A DNA stretch of 32,150 bases from Candidatus Dormiibacterota bacterium (GTDB lineage Bacteria; Chloroflexota; Dormibacteria; Aeolococcales; Aeolococcaceae), in the NCBI GenBank assembly GCA_003132525.1, contig PKXZ01000084.1, positions 1 to 32,150 of the forward strand. Reading direction: 5' to 3'. The translations under genes were made by a program, and so were the position numbers. This document shows positions 15,766-23,212 of the stretch, piece by piece (the first letter of the stretch is position 1; each line of letters begins with the position of its first letter). A model generated the notes under the pieces. That model was not told the DNA's origin, made no database searches, and saw nothing but the letters and a program-made list of their open reading frames with translations.

Positions 15766-16893
15766 CTACTGGCCCTCCGGTTCGGCTTGTGCACCGACCG
15801 GTGCCGTGAGGAGACCCGTCTCACGACGAGGCGACGCGCTCAGCGCCACCCCACAGCTCGGACAGAACCCGGCCGCCATCACGTGGTGATGGCAGTACGG
15901 GCACACGATCGGCCGGTACTCCTGGCCGAGCCCCTCCTCGAGCAACGAGTGATGGACGAGCTGGCGGATGTACAGCACCACGAGCAGCGCCAGGGCTGTC
16001 TGATAGAAGAGGACGATCAGCTGGCCGACACCGTGGTTGTCCAGGATCAGGCCGCCGGCGTAAAAGGCGACGACCGCGACCAGCACGATGGGTACGCCGA
16101 AAAGCGCTATCCAGCGGCCACTTCCCGTGCGCGACGGGCGCCACAGGGTCGCCGCGACCGCTCCGGCGGTACTCCCATGAAGCAGCGGTATGAGGAGCGC
16201 CAGCGACGTGATCGGATAGATCCAGTCCGCCGAGACCGGCTGGAGTGGGGGGTACGTGAGGATGCTCCAGTAGCCGACCAGGCCTTCTGCGAGTGCGAAG
16301 CCCAGCCCGGCGGTCACACCGAAAACGAGGCCGTCGATCGTCGACCCGAACTGCGGCAGCACACGCAAAAGCAGTGCCGGGATTGGCATCACGATGAGTT
16401 GAATGACCGGGAGGATGACCCCGTAGCTGACGATCGGCAGGCCGGTAGAGCCCAGGCTCCCGCCGATGACCCGTTCCGAAATGATCGTGACCGCGATCCC
16501 CAGGACGATGCCGCCGCCGAGCGTCGCTCCGAGCACCAACGCCGGTTCCTTGCGATACACCTCCGCCTCGTAGAGATAGACGACGTACAGCGTCGGCACC
16601 AGGAAGACAGAGACCAGCACGGCTGCGGTGATGAGACCGGTTGCGGTGAGCACCACGACGAGGGCGAACCCCAGCAGGAGCGCCCAGCGGAATTCCTGGA
16701 GCTTCCGCTGCCCGAGGTGCGGGAAGAGTGTCGTGAAGATCGACGGCTGCGCGACGTGCTCACCCGGGTGCGCCGCGAAATGATGGGGACGCTCCTGAGC
16801 CGCTATGCCGTGGTCAGCCAGCCCCTGATGCGCACCGCAGTTGGTGCAGAAGACCGCGTCGGGCACCTGCTTGCCGCAGTGGTCGCACGTCAC
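15766..16893 (-). CDS. PrsW-like intramembrane protein flanked by two zinc ribbons
   Basis: 375 residues. Zinc ribbons lie at both ends: CDHC...CTNC (4-19) and CPYC...CPSC near the C-terminus. Between them are about 8-9 hydrophobic segments with PrsW-family marks: YLYEAEVYRKEP, GVTAGLGFALAEG (about 192-204), and a conserved His in LLHGSTAGAVA. PrsW proteins are membrane metalloproteases that start cleavage of anti-sigma factors. The helix expected to carry the catalytic Glu-Glu (PxxEE) instead reads LPVIQLIVM, so activity is doubtful. Start GTG 16893 is preferred: AGGA lies 8 bases upstream and it opens directly into the ribbon, while the 69-residue extension of the track runs through an inverted repeat and into ccr. 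Confidence 0.82.
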   Translation of the reverse strand: MTCDHCGKQVPDAVFCTNCGAHQGLADHGIAAQERPHHFAAHPGEHVAQPSIFTTLFPHLGQRKLQEFRWALLLGFALVVVLTATGLITAAVLVSVFLVPTLYVVYLYEAEVYRKEPALVLGATLGGGIVLGIAVTIISERVIGGSLGSTGLPIVSYGVILPVIQLIVMPIPALLLRVLPQFGSTIDGLVFGVTAGLGFALAEGLVGYWSILTYPPLQPVSADWIYPITSLALLIPLLHGSTAGAVAATLWRPSRTGSGRWIALFGVPIVLVAVVAFYAGGLILDNHGVGQLIVLFYQTALALLVVLYIRQLVHHSLLEEGLGQEYRPIVCPYCHHHVMAAGFCPSCGVALSASPRRETGLLTAPVGAQAEPEGQ

Positions 16894-16922
16894 CGGCTGA
16901 TCCTCGTGTACTGACTTCCGTT

Positions 16923-16949
16923 GAGCGTCGGTGAGTGTAGCCGACGCTC
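16923..16949. promoter_or_regulatory. Perfect 9-bp inverted repeat between the PrsW-like gene and ccr
   Basis: GAGCGTCGG and CCGACGCTC are perfect reverse complements separated by 9 bases. It lies about 30 bases upstream of the PrsW-like gene and 70 bases upstream of ccr in a divergent intergenic region, the usual place for a repressor operator or a leader hairpin. A smaller palindrome, GAGAAAATCTC, follows at about 16957. The binding protein is unknown. Confidence 0.45.
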
Positions 16950-17020
16950 TGTGCGGAGAAAATCTCAGCTCCGGGCATGTTCCACCCGGTGCGGTCCCCC
17001 CGTGTATCGTCCGAGGCCGC

Positions 17021-18262
17021 ATGGCAACCCAGGATCTGACCGACGTCGGCTCGATGCCGCGCCTTGGTGACGTCCCCGCGCGGATGCACGCGCAGGTCAT
17101 CCGACCCGAGCGCTACGGGGAACCCCAGACCGCATTCGTGGGCGAAACCGTGTCAACGCCGAAGCCCGGGCCGGGACAGGCGCTCGTGTACGTGATGGCC
17201 GCCGGCATCAACTACAACAACGTCTGGGCGGCATTGGGGAGACCGGTCGATGTCATTGCCGCGCGTCGCAAGGCGGGAGAAGCCGAGAGCTTCCACATCG
17301 GCGGCAGTGATGCGTCGGGAATCGTCTGGGCTGTCGGCGATGGCGTCGACAGCGTGCGCGTCGGCGACCACGTGGTGGCGCATTGCGGGATGTGGGATCC
17401 CGCCGACCCATGGATCACCGGCGGCGGCGACCCGATCATCGCGCCGAGCGCGCGGATCTGGGGATACGAGACCAACTGGGGGAGTTTCGCGCAGTACACC
17501 CTTGTCCAGGCGCATCAACTGCTCCCCAAAGCTCCTCGGCTGACCTGGGCTGCTGCTGCCGCGTGCACGCTGGTCGGCGCGACCGCGTACCGCATGCTCT
17601 GCTCGTGGCATCCGCACACCGTCGCTGAGAATGACGTCGTGCTCGTCTGGGGCGGATCGGGCGGACTTGGCTCGCAGGCGATCCAGATCGCCAAGGCAAA
17701 GGGGGCGATACCGATCGCCGTGACATCCGGGCCGGAACGTGGTCAGTACTGCGTTGACCTCGGTGCACGCGGATATATCGACAGGCGCGAGTTCTCGCAC
17801 TGGGGCGTGATCCCCGATTGGCGCGACGACGCGGCATTCGCCACCTGGACCGAGGGCGCGCGCGCATTCGGCAAGGCCCTGTGGGACGTTCTCGGAGAGC
17901 GCCGCAACCCGCGGATCGTCTTCGAACACCCTGGGGAAGACACCATTCCAACATCGATCTTCGTCTGCGACAACGGAGGCATGGTGGTCATCTGCGCGGG
18001 GACGACCGGGTATCACGCGGCGGTGGACCTGCGCTACCTCTGGATGCGCCAGAAACGGCTTCAGGGCTCACACTTCGCCAATGACGAGGAGAGCGCGGCG
18101 TACAACGCGATGGTGACCCGCGGCGAGGTCGATCCATGTCTCTCGCGCACGTTCGCCTTCACCGAGGTGGGCGTCGCGCATCAGCTCATGCACGAGAACC
18201 GGCATCCCATGGGCAACATGTCGATCCTGGTCGGCGCGCGAGACGCGGACCAGCGCGACTGA
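17021..18262 (+). CDS. ccr: Crotonyl-CoA carboxylase/reductase
   Basis: A 413-residue zinc-free medium-chain reductase that makes ethylmalonyl-CoA from crotonyl-CoA, CO2 and NADPH. Family marks: [44 protein letters not shown], nucleotide site [19 protein letters not shown], and LQGSHFAN. The Asn (in NYN), Glu (in GYET) and His (in GSHFAN) reported to hold CO2 in Ccr are retained, while the Phe next to the Glu is Tyr. This favours carboxylation over simple reduction. ATG 17021 starts MATQDL; the 30 upstream codons of the track are not conserved-looking. Ccr feeds the ethylmalonyl-CoA pathway or polyketide extender units; a mutase large subunit lies 7 kb away. Convergent with the NarL-type regulator, one base between stops. 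Confidence 0.93.
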   Translation: MATQDLTDVGSMPRLGDVPARMHAQVIRPERYGEPQTAFVGETVSTPKPGPGQALVYVMAAGINYNNVWAALGRPVDVIAARRKAGEAESFHIGGSDASGIVWAVGDGVDSVRVGDHVVAHCGMWDPADPWITGGGDPIIAPSARIWGYETNWGSFAQYTLVQAHQLLPKAPRLTWAAAAACTLVGATAYRMLCSWHPHTVAENDVVLVWGGSGGLGSQAIQIAKAKGAIPIAVTSGPERGQYCVDLGARGYIDRREFSHWGVIPDWRDDAAFATWTEGARAFGKALWDVLGERRNPRIVFEHPGEDTIPTSIFVCDNGGMVVICAGTTGYHAAVDLRYLWMRQKRLQGSHFANDEESAAYNAMVTRGEVDPCLSRTFAFTEVGVAHQLMHENRHPMGNMSILVGARDADQRD

Positions 18263-18263
18263 T

Positions 18264-18929
18264 CTACTGCTGCGCCGCGAGGTAGACGAGCGCAGCTTTG
18301 ACGCGACGGTGCACGTCCGGTTCCTCCGAGAGGTCGAGCTTCGAGAAGATGGCATTGATGTGCTTCTCGACGGCGCGCTCGGTGAGAAAGAGCGCAGCCG
18401 CGATGCCGGCGTTGTTCTTGCCCATCGCAACCTGCTGGAGCACATCGCGCTCGCGAGGTGTCAGTTGCGCGATCGGCGAGTCGCGCACTGCACTGCGTGC
18501 GGCGACGAGCACCTCGACGACTCGAGGGTCAATCACGGAGCCGCCGCGTGCCACCTCGCGGACGGCGCCCACGAGCTGATCGATGTCGGACACGCGCTCC
18601 TTGAGCAGGTAGGCACGACCGCCGGCGCCTTTCTCGAGCAACGCGAGCGCGTACTCCGGTTCGGCGTACTGGCTCAGCACAACAACGCCGACGTCGGGAC
18701 GCTCGGTGCGCAGGCGCTCGGCGGCCCGCAGCCCCTCGTCGGTCCCTGACGGTGGCATCCGGATGTCGGTGATCACCACCGCCGGGTTGTGTTCCTCGAT
18801 GGCACGCTCGAGGCCGGGGAGGTCAGCGCAGCTGGCGAGCAACTCGATCTCATCCGAGGTTTCCAGCAGCTGCCGGATCCCCTCACGCAGCAGGTAGTTG
18901 TCCTCGGCGAGGACGACGCGGATCGGCAC
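18264..18929 (-). CDS. NarL/LuxR-type response regulator
   Basis: 221 residues: receiver domain (1-120; acidic pocket LAEDN, phospho-Asp D55 in VVITDIRMPP, Lys in YLLKERV) and LuxR-type helix-turn-helix (LTPRERDVLQQVAMGKNNAGIAA, then ERAVEKHINAIFSKL). It should bind DNA when phosphorylated, presumably by the NarL-family kinase nearby. GTG 18929 is chosen because TATCCT lies exactly 6 bases upstream and family homology begins there; the 92-residue track extension is noise. The receiver is clearly paralogous to that of the cyclase fusion (shared ITDIRMPP, TDEG, LSQY-EPEYA, AYLLK-RV, GGS--DPR). Confidence 0.92.
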   Translation of the reverse strand: MPIRVVLAEDNYLLREGIRQLLETSDEIELLASCADLPGLERAIEEHNPAVVITDIRMPPSGTDEGLRAAERLRTERPDVGVVVLSQYAEPEYALALLEKGAGGRAYLLKERVSDIDQLVGAVREVARGGSVIDPRVVEVLVAARSAVRDSPIAQLTPRERDVLQQVAMGKNNAGIAAALFLTERAVEKHINAIFSKLDLSEEPDVHRRVKAALVYLAAQQ

Positions 18930-18935
18930 GCCATG

Positions 18936-18941
18936 AGGATA
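18936..18941 (-). promoter_or_regulatory. -10 box of the NarL-type regulator (leaderless type)
   Basis: TATCCT on the minus strand exactly 6 bases before GTG 18929; this decides the start. Confidence 0.45.
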
Positions 18942-18981
18942 GGGGAACGGACGCCGGGTGCTGGTATCACCGCGGATGTGG

Positions 18982-18997
18982 GGCAAGTACGCTTGCC
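18982..18997. promoter_or_regulatory. Perfect 6-bp inverted repeat between two receiver genes
   Basis: GGCAAG and CTTGCC flank TACG in the divergent region between the NarL-type regulator and the single-domain receiver. It is a candidate operator or a small hairpin; no assigned binding protein. Confidence 0.35.
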
Positions 18998-19034
18998 ACT
19001 TCTTGCGTATCGGGCTACCGTTCGAGATGTTCTT

Positions 19035-19415
19035 ATGAGTGTGCGAGTGTTGATCGTCGACGACCAGGCGCCGTTCCGCGACGTTGCAAGGACGGTTGTC
19101 GAGCTCACCGACGGCTTCGAGGTGGTTGGTGAGGTCGAGACCGGCGAGGCTTCGGTCACCTCGGCTCGCGATCTCCGTCCCGACCTCGTTCTCATGGATG
19201 TCCACCTGCCCGGCATCAGCGGGCTCGACGCCACCCGCCAGATCCTCGCCGGCGTGGAGGAAGCCAAGCCGGTGGTGGTCCTCGTCCTCTCGACGTATGA
19301 GGCCGATGAGTACGCACCCCGCGCGGCCGAAGCGGGAGCGGCTGGATTCATCTCCAAGGCCGAGTTCAGCCCTGATCGGCTCACGGAGGCGTGGGCCTCA
19401 GCCAACTCCGCGTAG
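19035..19415 (+). CDS. Single-domain response regulator (receiver only)
   Basis: 126 residues forming just a receiver: acidic pocket VDDQ, phospho-Asp D55 in LVLMDVHLPG, switch Thr/Ser in VLSTYEAD, and Lys in GFISKAEF. No output domain follows before the stop. Such proteins act as phosphate sinks, CheY-like switches or relay intermediates. It faces the histidine-kinase gene (convergent) across 125 bases that hold a large hairpin. ATG 19035 is where homology begins; the 82-residue upstream extension overlaps the divergent regulator. It could tune the kinase or a hybrid relay to the two larger receiver proteins nearby. Confidence 0.9.
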   Translation: MSVRVLIVDDQAPFRDVARTVVELTDGFEVVGEVETGEASVTSARDLRPDLVLMDVHLPGISGLDATRQILAGVEEAKPVVVLVLSTYEADEYAPRAAEAGAAGFISKAEFSPDRLTEAWASANSA

Positions 19416-19445
19416 CTGAAGGTTGGGCGACGACCGCTGAGCGAA

Positions 19446-19487
19446 CAGGCGCAGGGACGTCCACTGATATACGAGTCCCCACGCCTG
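19446..19487. terminator. Large interrupted stem-loop between convergent genes
   Basis: CAGGCG (19446-19451) pairs with CGCCTG (19482-19487), then a symmetric CA/CA internal mismatch, then GGGAC (19454-19458) pairs with GTCCC (19475-19479) around a 16-base loop. It sits between the stops of the receiver gene and the kinase gene, as expected for a bidirectional transcript end, but no T-run follows on either side, so a factor-dependent end or another RNA role is possible. Confidence 0.45.
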
Positions 19488-19540
19488 GCGCGGATGTGAC
19501 TTCGACGCGTCCGCCCAGAGCCGCGACGCGCTCCGCTCGT

Positions 19541-21694
19541 TCAGACCGCCACCGCGCCGACGGACGCCGACTTGACGGGCAGCGTGGCCCGAACGTGCGT
19601 CCCGCTCCCTGGTTGCGAACTCACCTCGACGCTCCCGCCGAGTGCGTCCACGCGGTCGGCCATGTTGGTGAGGCCGGCGCCCTTCTTCGAATGCTCCGTG
19701 TCAAAGCCAGTCCCGTTGTCCTCAACCTCGAAGTGCAGCGTCCCATCATCCTCTCGAAGGTGGACCACGACCTCGGTGGCGTGCGCATATTTCTGCACGT
19801 TCTGGAGTGCCTCGAGCACGCAGAAGTACACGGTCGCCTCCACGTCCTGGGCATATCGCTCAACCGCCTCGGCGTCCACGTGCACCGGGACCGTCGCCTT
19901 GCGGGCCTGTGATTCCAGCGCGACCACCAACCCCTTGTCAGCGAGCAGCGGCGGATAGATCCCTCTTGCCAGGTCACGCAATGTCTCGAGGGCCTCATCG
20001 GCATCGCCTTTGAGCTGCTCCAGCGTCGCCGCAGCCTTGGCCGGGTCGCGCACGAGCAGCATCTCGGCGAGACCGAGCTTCACCTTCAACGCGACGAGGT
20101 GTTGCTGCGCTCCGTCGTGGAGGTTGCGCTCGAGACGGCGGCGCTCCAGGTCCTGTGCGTGCACCAGCCGCTGTCGTGACGCACGTAGCTCGTCGAGCCG
20201 CACATGAAGATCTGCGCTCAATCGGACGTTCTTGAGCACGAGGCCCGCCTGGTGGGCGAGGTCGTCCACCAGCTTCTGCTCGATCGGTGTCAGCGCCTCG
20301 CCTCCCCGCTTATTGACACTGAGGGCACCGAGCAGCTCCCCCTGATGGCGCACCTCAACCAACTTCGTCGCATCCGACATCGCGGGCAGCGACCCGTTGC
20401 TCATCGGCAGGGATGGTCGCTCCCCATCCATATTCGGGTATGTGGCCGCGGAGCGCAGCTCGGCTGTCCCACGCAACCAGACCGTCGCCGACTCCGCGCC
20501 GGTTCCCTCCTGGAGCACTTGCGCCATGCGGGGCAGAACCGCGTCCGCAGCGTATGTCTCAGCAACGCGTCCCGAGAACTCGCTCAACACCTCATACGGA
20601 GTCGCCCGTTTCCCGTAGACAAGCAGGTTGGCCAGCTTTTGCAGACGTTCTCGCACCGGCTGGAAGCCGATCGCGACGATGGCGGTGGCCAGGATTGACA
20701 GTGCGAGATTCGGCTTGCCACCGCTGCCCACCAGCTCTCCGATCCCCACCGCGATGCCGACGTACACCGCCGTGATGAACACCGCCAGCGACCCGTACAC
20801 CAGCGTTCGGCTGATGATGAGGTCGATGTCGTACAGCCGATACTTGAATACTGCAAAGCCGATTGCTATCGGGAGTGCAGCGCCGAACCCGACGACGTTG
20901 ACGACCAACCACAGCTCGTTCGTCAACACGGCAGCGTCAGGAAATGCCAGGCCGGCAAAGAAATCCAGCAACGTCGCCACCGCCGTGGTCACCACGACAA
21001 ATGCGATCCACCGCAACTGCTCGCGTTCCTCGCCCCGGGCGCGACGCAACCGCACCAACGGAGCCGCCGCCGCCGCCAGCAACACCACGAGTCCCGCAAA
21101 CCACACCAGGCCGAGCGGCCCGCTGCCAAGCGTCTCGAGAGCCTTGACACCTATCGGGTTGGGGAGCTGCGGCCGATTGTCCGGGCCTGGCAGCGGCGAC
21201 GTGCCGAGCGCCTCGAGGACAACCGCGATAAACAGGGTGGCGATCGCCCCCGTTGGAATCACGAAGCGCCACCGGCGGGAGGGAAGCCTACCGTTGGGGA
21301 TCAGCAACAGAGTCGCCGCCGCTGCGCCGGACGGATAGACAAGCGCCTCCACCCAACCGTAGATCCAGAGTGCCCACGGCGCGCCAGGAAGACCGGGGTG
21401 GGTGATCGAGGCGAGGACGGCATACTGGCCCCCCAGCCCACCCAATCCCATCACGACGGACATGAACAGGAAGAGCCAACCGACGGGATTCCGCTGCCGT
21501 TGCGAGGCGATCAGTCCGCCGACCAACGCGAATGTCAGCGACATGACGATCTCGGTCGGGGTGGTGGCGGCGAGCGAATGAATCGAGGCGGCGTTCAAGA
21601 GCACGAGTGCGATGGTTGCCGCGCCGAGTACGACGCCCACCGCGGCGATGCTCCATGCCAGACGCACCCGGCCTCGAGTGTTCTCCTTGCTCAT
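19541..21694 (-). CDS. NarL-family membrane sensor histidine kinase with GAF domain
   Basis: 717 residues. Several membrane helices (about 12-345) with the motifs GGLIASQRQRNPVGWLF and LLLIPNGRLPSRRWRF, common in kinases of Actinobacteria and Chloroflexota. A GAF-like region (about 365-490) is followed by HisKA_3 with the phospho-His H526 in ERRRLERNLHDGAQQHL, and an ATPase domain with the N-box EALQNVQKYAHAT and G-boxes DNGTGF and GAGLTNM. It should phosphorylate receiver Asp residues; three receiver genes lie within 4 kb. It follows the cyclase-receiver gene on the same strand after 70 bases, so the two are probably co-expressed, and that fusion is its likeliest partner. Signal unknown. Confidence 0.93.
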   Translation of the reverse strand: MSKENTRGRVRLAWSIAAVGVVLGAATIALVLLNAASIHSLAATTPTEIVMSLTFALVGGLIASQRQRNPVGWLFLFMSVVMGLGGLGGQYAVLASITHPGLPGAPWALWIYGWVEALVYPSGAAAATLLLIPNGRLPSRRWRFVIPTGAIATLFIAVVLEALGTSPLPGPDNRPQLPNPIGVKALETLGSGPLGLVWFAGLVVLLAAAAAPLVRLRRARGEEREQLRWIAFVVVTTAVATLLDFFAGLAFPDAAVLTNELWLVVNVVGFGAALPIAIGFAVFKYRLYDIDLIISRTLVYGSLAVFITAVYVGIAVGIGELVGSGGKPNLALSILATAIVAIGFQPVRERLQKLANLLVYGKRATPYEVLSEFSGRVAETYAADAVLPRMAQVLQEGTGAESATVWLRGTAELRSAATYPNMDGERPSLPMSNGSLPAMSDATKLVEVRHQGELLGALSVNKRGGEALTPIEQKLVDDLAHQAGLVLKNVRLSADLHVRLDELRASRQRLVHAQDLERRRLERNLHDGAQQHLVALKVKLGLAEMLLVRDPAKAAATLEQLKGDADEALETLRDLARGIYPPLLADKGLVVALESQARKATVPVHVDAEAVERYAQDVEATVYFCVLEALQNVQKYAHATEVVVHLREDDGTLHFEVEDNGTGFDTEHSKKGAGLTNMADRVDALGGSVEVSSQPGSGTHVRATLPVKSASVGAVAV

Positions 21695-21764
21695 CGCGAG
21701 AATGCCTCAGTGGCACGAGCATGCGCATGCCGCTCGCGGTCGATTCGTTGGCTCACGCTCGCGT

Positions 21765-23069
21765 TCACCCCACGCGGTAAGCGCCGACGGGCGTGTGCCG
21801 ACCCTTCACCAGCGCCGGCTCGATACGCTCCGCATCGGGCCTGTCCACGAGTGCGTCGTAGGTTGGTTCGCTGAGCACCGTCTGGCCGCTCTCACCCCAT
21901 TGCTGCAGGCGTTGCGCGAGGTTCACGGCATCGCCGACCAGTGAGTACTCGAGCCGCTCCTCCGAGCCGAGCAAGGCTGCGGCGACGTCACCGGTCGAGA
22001 GTCCGATGCCGAGGAAAAATGGCGGCAGGCCCTGGGTCTTCCAGCCGTCATTGACCTCGCGCTGCGCGGCATGCATGGCGAGCGCGGCGGACAGCGCACG
22101 CTGCGCGTGGTCGGGCTGAGAAAAGGGTGCACCGAAGACGGCCATCACCGCGTCGCCGACGAACTGCATCACGGTGCCGCCCTCAGACAGAACCGCATGA
22201 TTCATCGCGGCGCGATGCTCATTGAGCTGACCCGCGAGCACCGACGGATCCGATGACTCCGCGATCGTCGAGTACGCGCGAATGTCCGACATCAGCACGG
22301 TCACCGTCAGGCGCTCGGTCCGGCCGGGCTGCACTCCGTTCTCACGCATCTGCTGCGCGATGCCGCCCGGGAGCATCCGGCTGAGGCTCTCCCCCTGCTC
22401 CTCGCGGTCGATGATCACCTTGTGGAGCAGGCGCAACCGATCGAGCGCGCCCTGCGTGCCCGCGCTCGCCTGTTGCGCGAGCTTGAGGAAGAGCTGCTCG
22501 ATGTCGTCGCCGACAGACGTCGCGGTCGCATGCAGTGACGCGGCAATTGCCTTGATGGGCTTGCCCTCGGCAACCATGCGGAGCAGTCGCTCCTCGTCTT
22601 CGGTCAAACCGCCGGCGTCGCTCACGGGGCGGGTGAGCGCATCGACGATGCGCGGGTCGAGCATCGATCCGCCGGTGCTCACCTCGCGAACGGCTCGCGC
22701 AAGCTGATCGCCCTCGGCCACGCGATCCTTGAGCAGGTAGGCGTATCCGGCCGCACCCTCGCTGAGCAGTGATATTGCGTACTCGGGCTCGTCGTACTGA
22801 GAAAGGATCACGACGCCGGTCCCGGGATGGCGCTTGCGGACGATTCGGGCCGCCCGGATTCCCTCATCGGTGAAATCGGGTGGCATGCGGATGTCGGTGA
22901 CCACCACCTGGGGCAGGTGCTCGGCCGCTCCAGCAAGCAACTCGTCGTAGTCGCCGGCAACCCCAACCACGTTGACGTCTCCGGAGATGGAGAGCAGGGC
23001 GCGAACCCCCTCCCGCACGATCAGGTTGTCGTCCGCGAGCACGACGCGGATGGACTGCTCGAGTGGCAT
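21765..23069 (-). CDS. Response regulator-class III nucleotide cyclase fusion
   Basis: 434 residues. Receiver (1-125; phospho-Asp D59 in VVVTDIRMPP), then a segment aligned with a LuxR helix-turn-helix (LTEDEERLLRMVAEGKPIKAIAA) whose recognition helix has turned acidic (ATSVGDDIEQLF), a helical linker, and a class III cyclase domain (about 250-434) with metal Asp residues D262 (LMSDIRAYS) and D306 (FVGDAVMAVFGAP) and transition-state Asn383/Arg387 (GDAVNLAQR). Base-selecting positions are Gln302 and Ser376 rather than the usual Lys and Thr/Asp, so cAMP versus another product is open. Start ATG 23069 has TACAGT 6 bases upstream. Next on the strand is the histidine kinase; divergently lies a CNBD protein, the likely reader of its product. 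Confidence 0.92.
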   Translation of the reverse strand: MPLEQSIRVVLADDNLIVREGVRALLSISGDVNVVGVAGDYDELLAGAAEHLPQVVVTDIRMPPDFTDEGIRAARIVRKRHPGTGVVILSQYDEPEYAISLLSEGAAGYAYLLKDRVAEGDQLARAVREVSTGGSMLDPRIVDALTRPVSDAGGLTEDEERLLRMVAEGKPIKAIAASLHATATSVGDDIEQLFLKLAQQASAGTQGALDRLRLLHKVIIDREEQGESLSRMLPGGIAQQMRENGVQPGRTERLTVTVLMSDIRAYSTIAESSDPSVLAGQLNEHRAAMNHAVLSEGGTVMQFVGDAVMAVFGAPFSQPDHAQRALSAALAMHAAQREVNDGWKTQGLPPFFLGIGLSTGDVAAALLGSEERLEYSLVGDAVNLAQRLQQWGESGQTVLSEPTYDALVDRPDAERIEPALVKGRHTPVGAYRVG

Positions 23070-23075
23070 AGGCCA

Positions 23076-23081
23076 ACTGTA
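23076..23081 (-). promoter_or_regulatory. -10 box of the cyclase-receiver gene (leaderless type)
   Basis: TACAGT on the minus strand exactly 6 bases before ATG 23069. Confidence 0.4.
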
Positions 23082-23125
23082 GTCAGCGCGGCGCGCATCG
23101 AAATGGGGCTGCCACCACGGTATGA

Positions 23126-23144
23126 CGGGGTGATCCCCACCCCG
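23126..23144. promoter_or_regulatory. 7-bp inverted repeat between the cyclase and CNBD genes
   Basis: CGGGGTG and CACCCCG flank a 5-base centre (ATCCC). It lies 56 bases upstream of the cyclase gene and upstream of the CNBD promoter, a natural place for a site controlling both divergent genes. The binding protein is unknown; it is not a CRP-like TGTGA site. Confidence 0.4.
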
Positions 23145-23163
23145 ACATGTGGTCCGTGCACCC

Positions 23164-23192
23164 TCGACCTCCTCTGTCGCGCGATCGATAAT
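23164..23192 (+). promoter_or_regulatory. Promoter of the CNBD gene
   Basis: TCGACC, 17 bases, then GATAAT. The -10 ends 20 bases before the ATG at 23213, leaving a short leader that contains the strong Shine-Dalgarno AAGGAGGT (23200-23207). Unlike most single genes here this one is leadered and should be well translated. Confidence 0.45.
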
Positions 23193-23212
23193 CGACACCA
23201 AGGAGGTACGAC

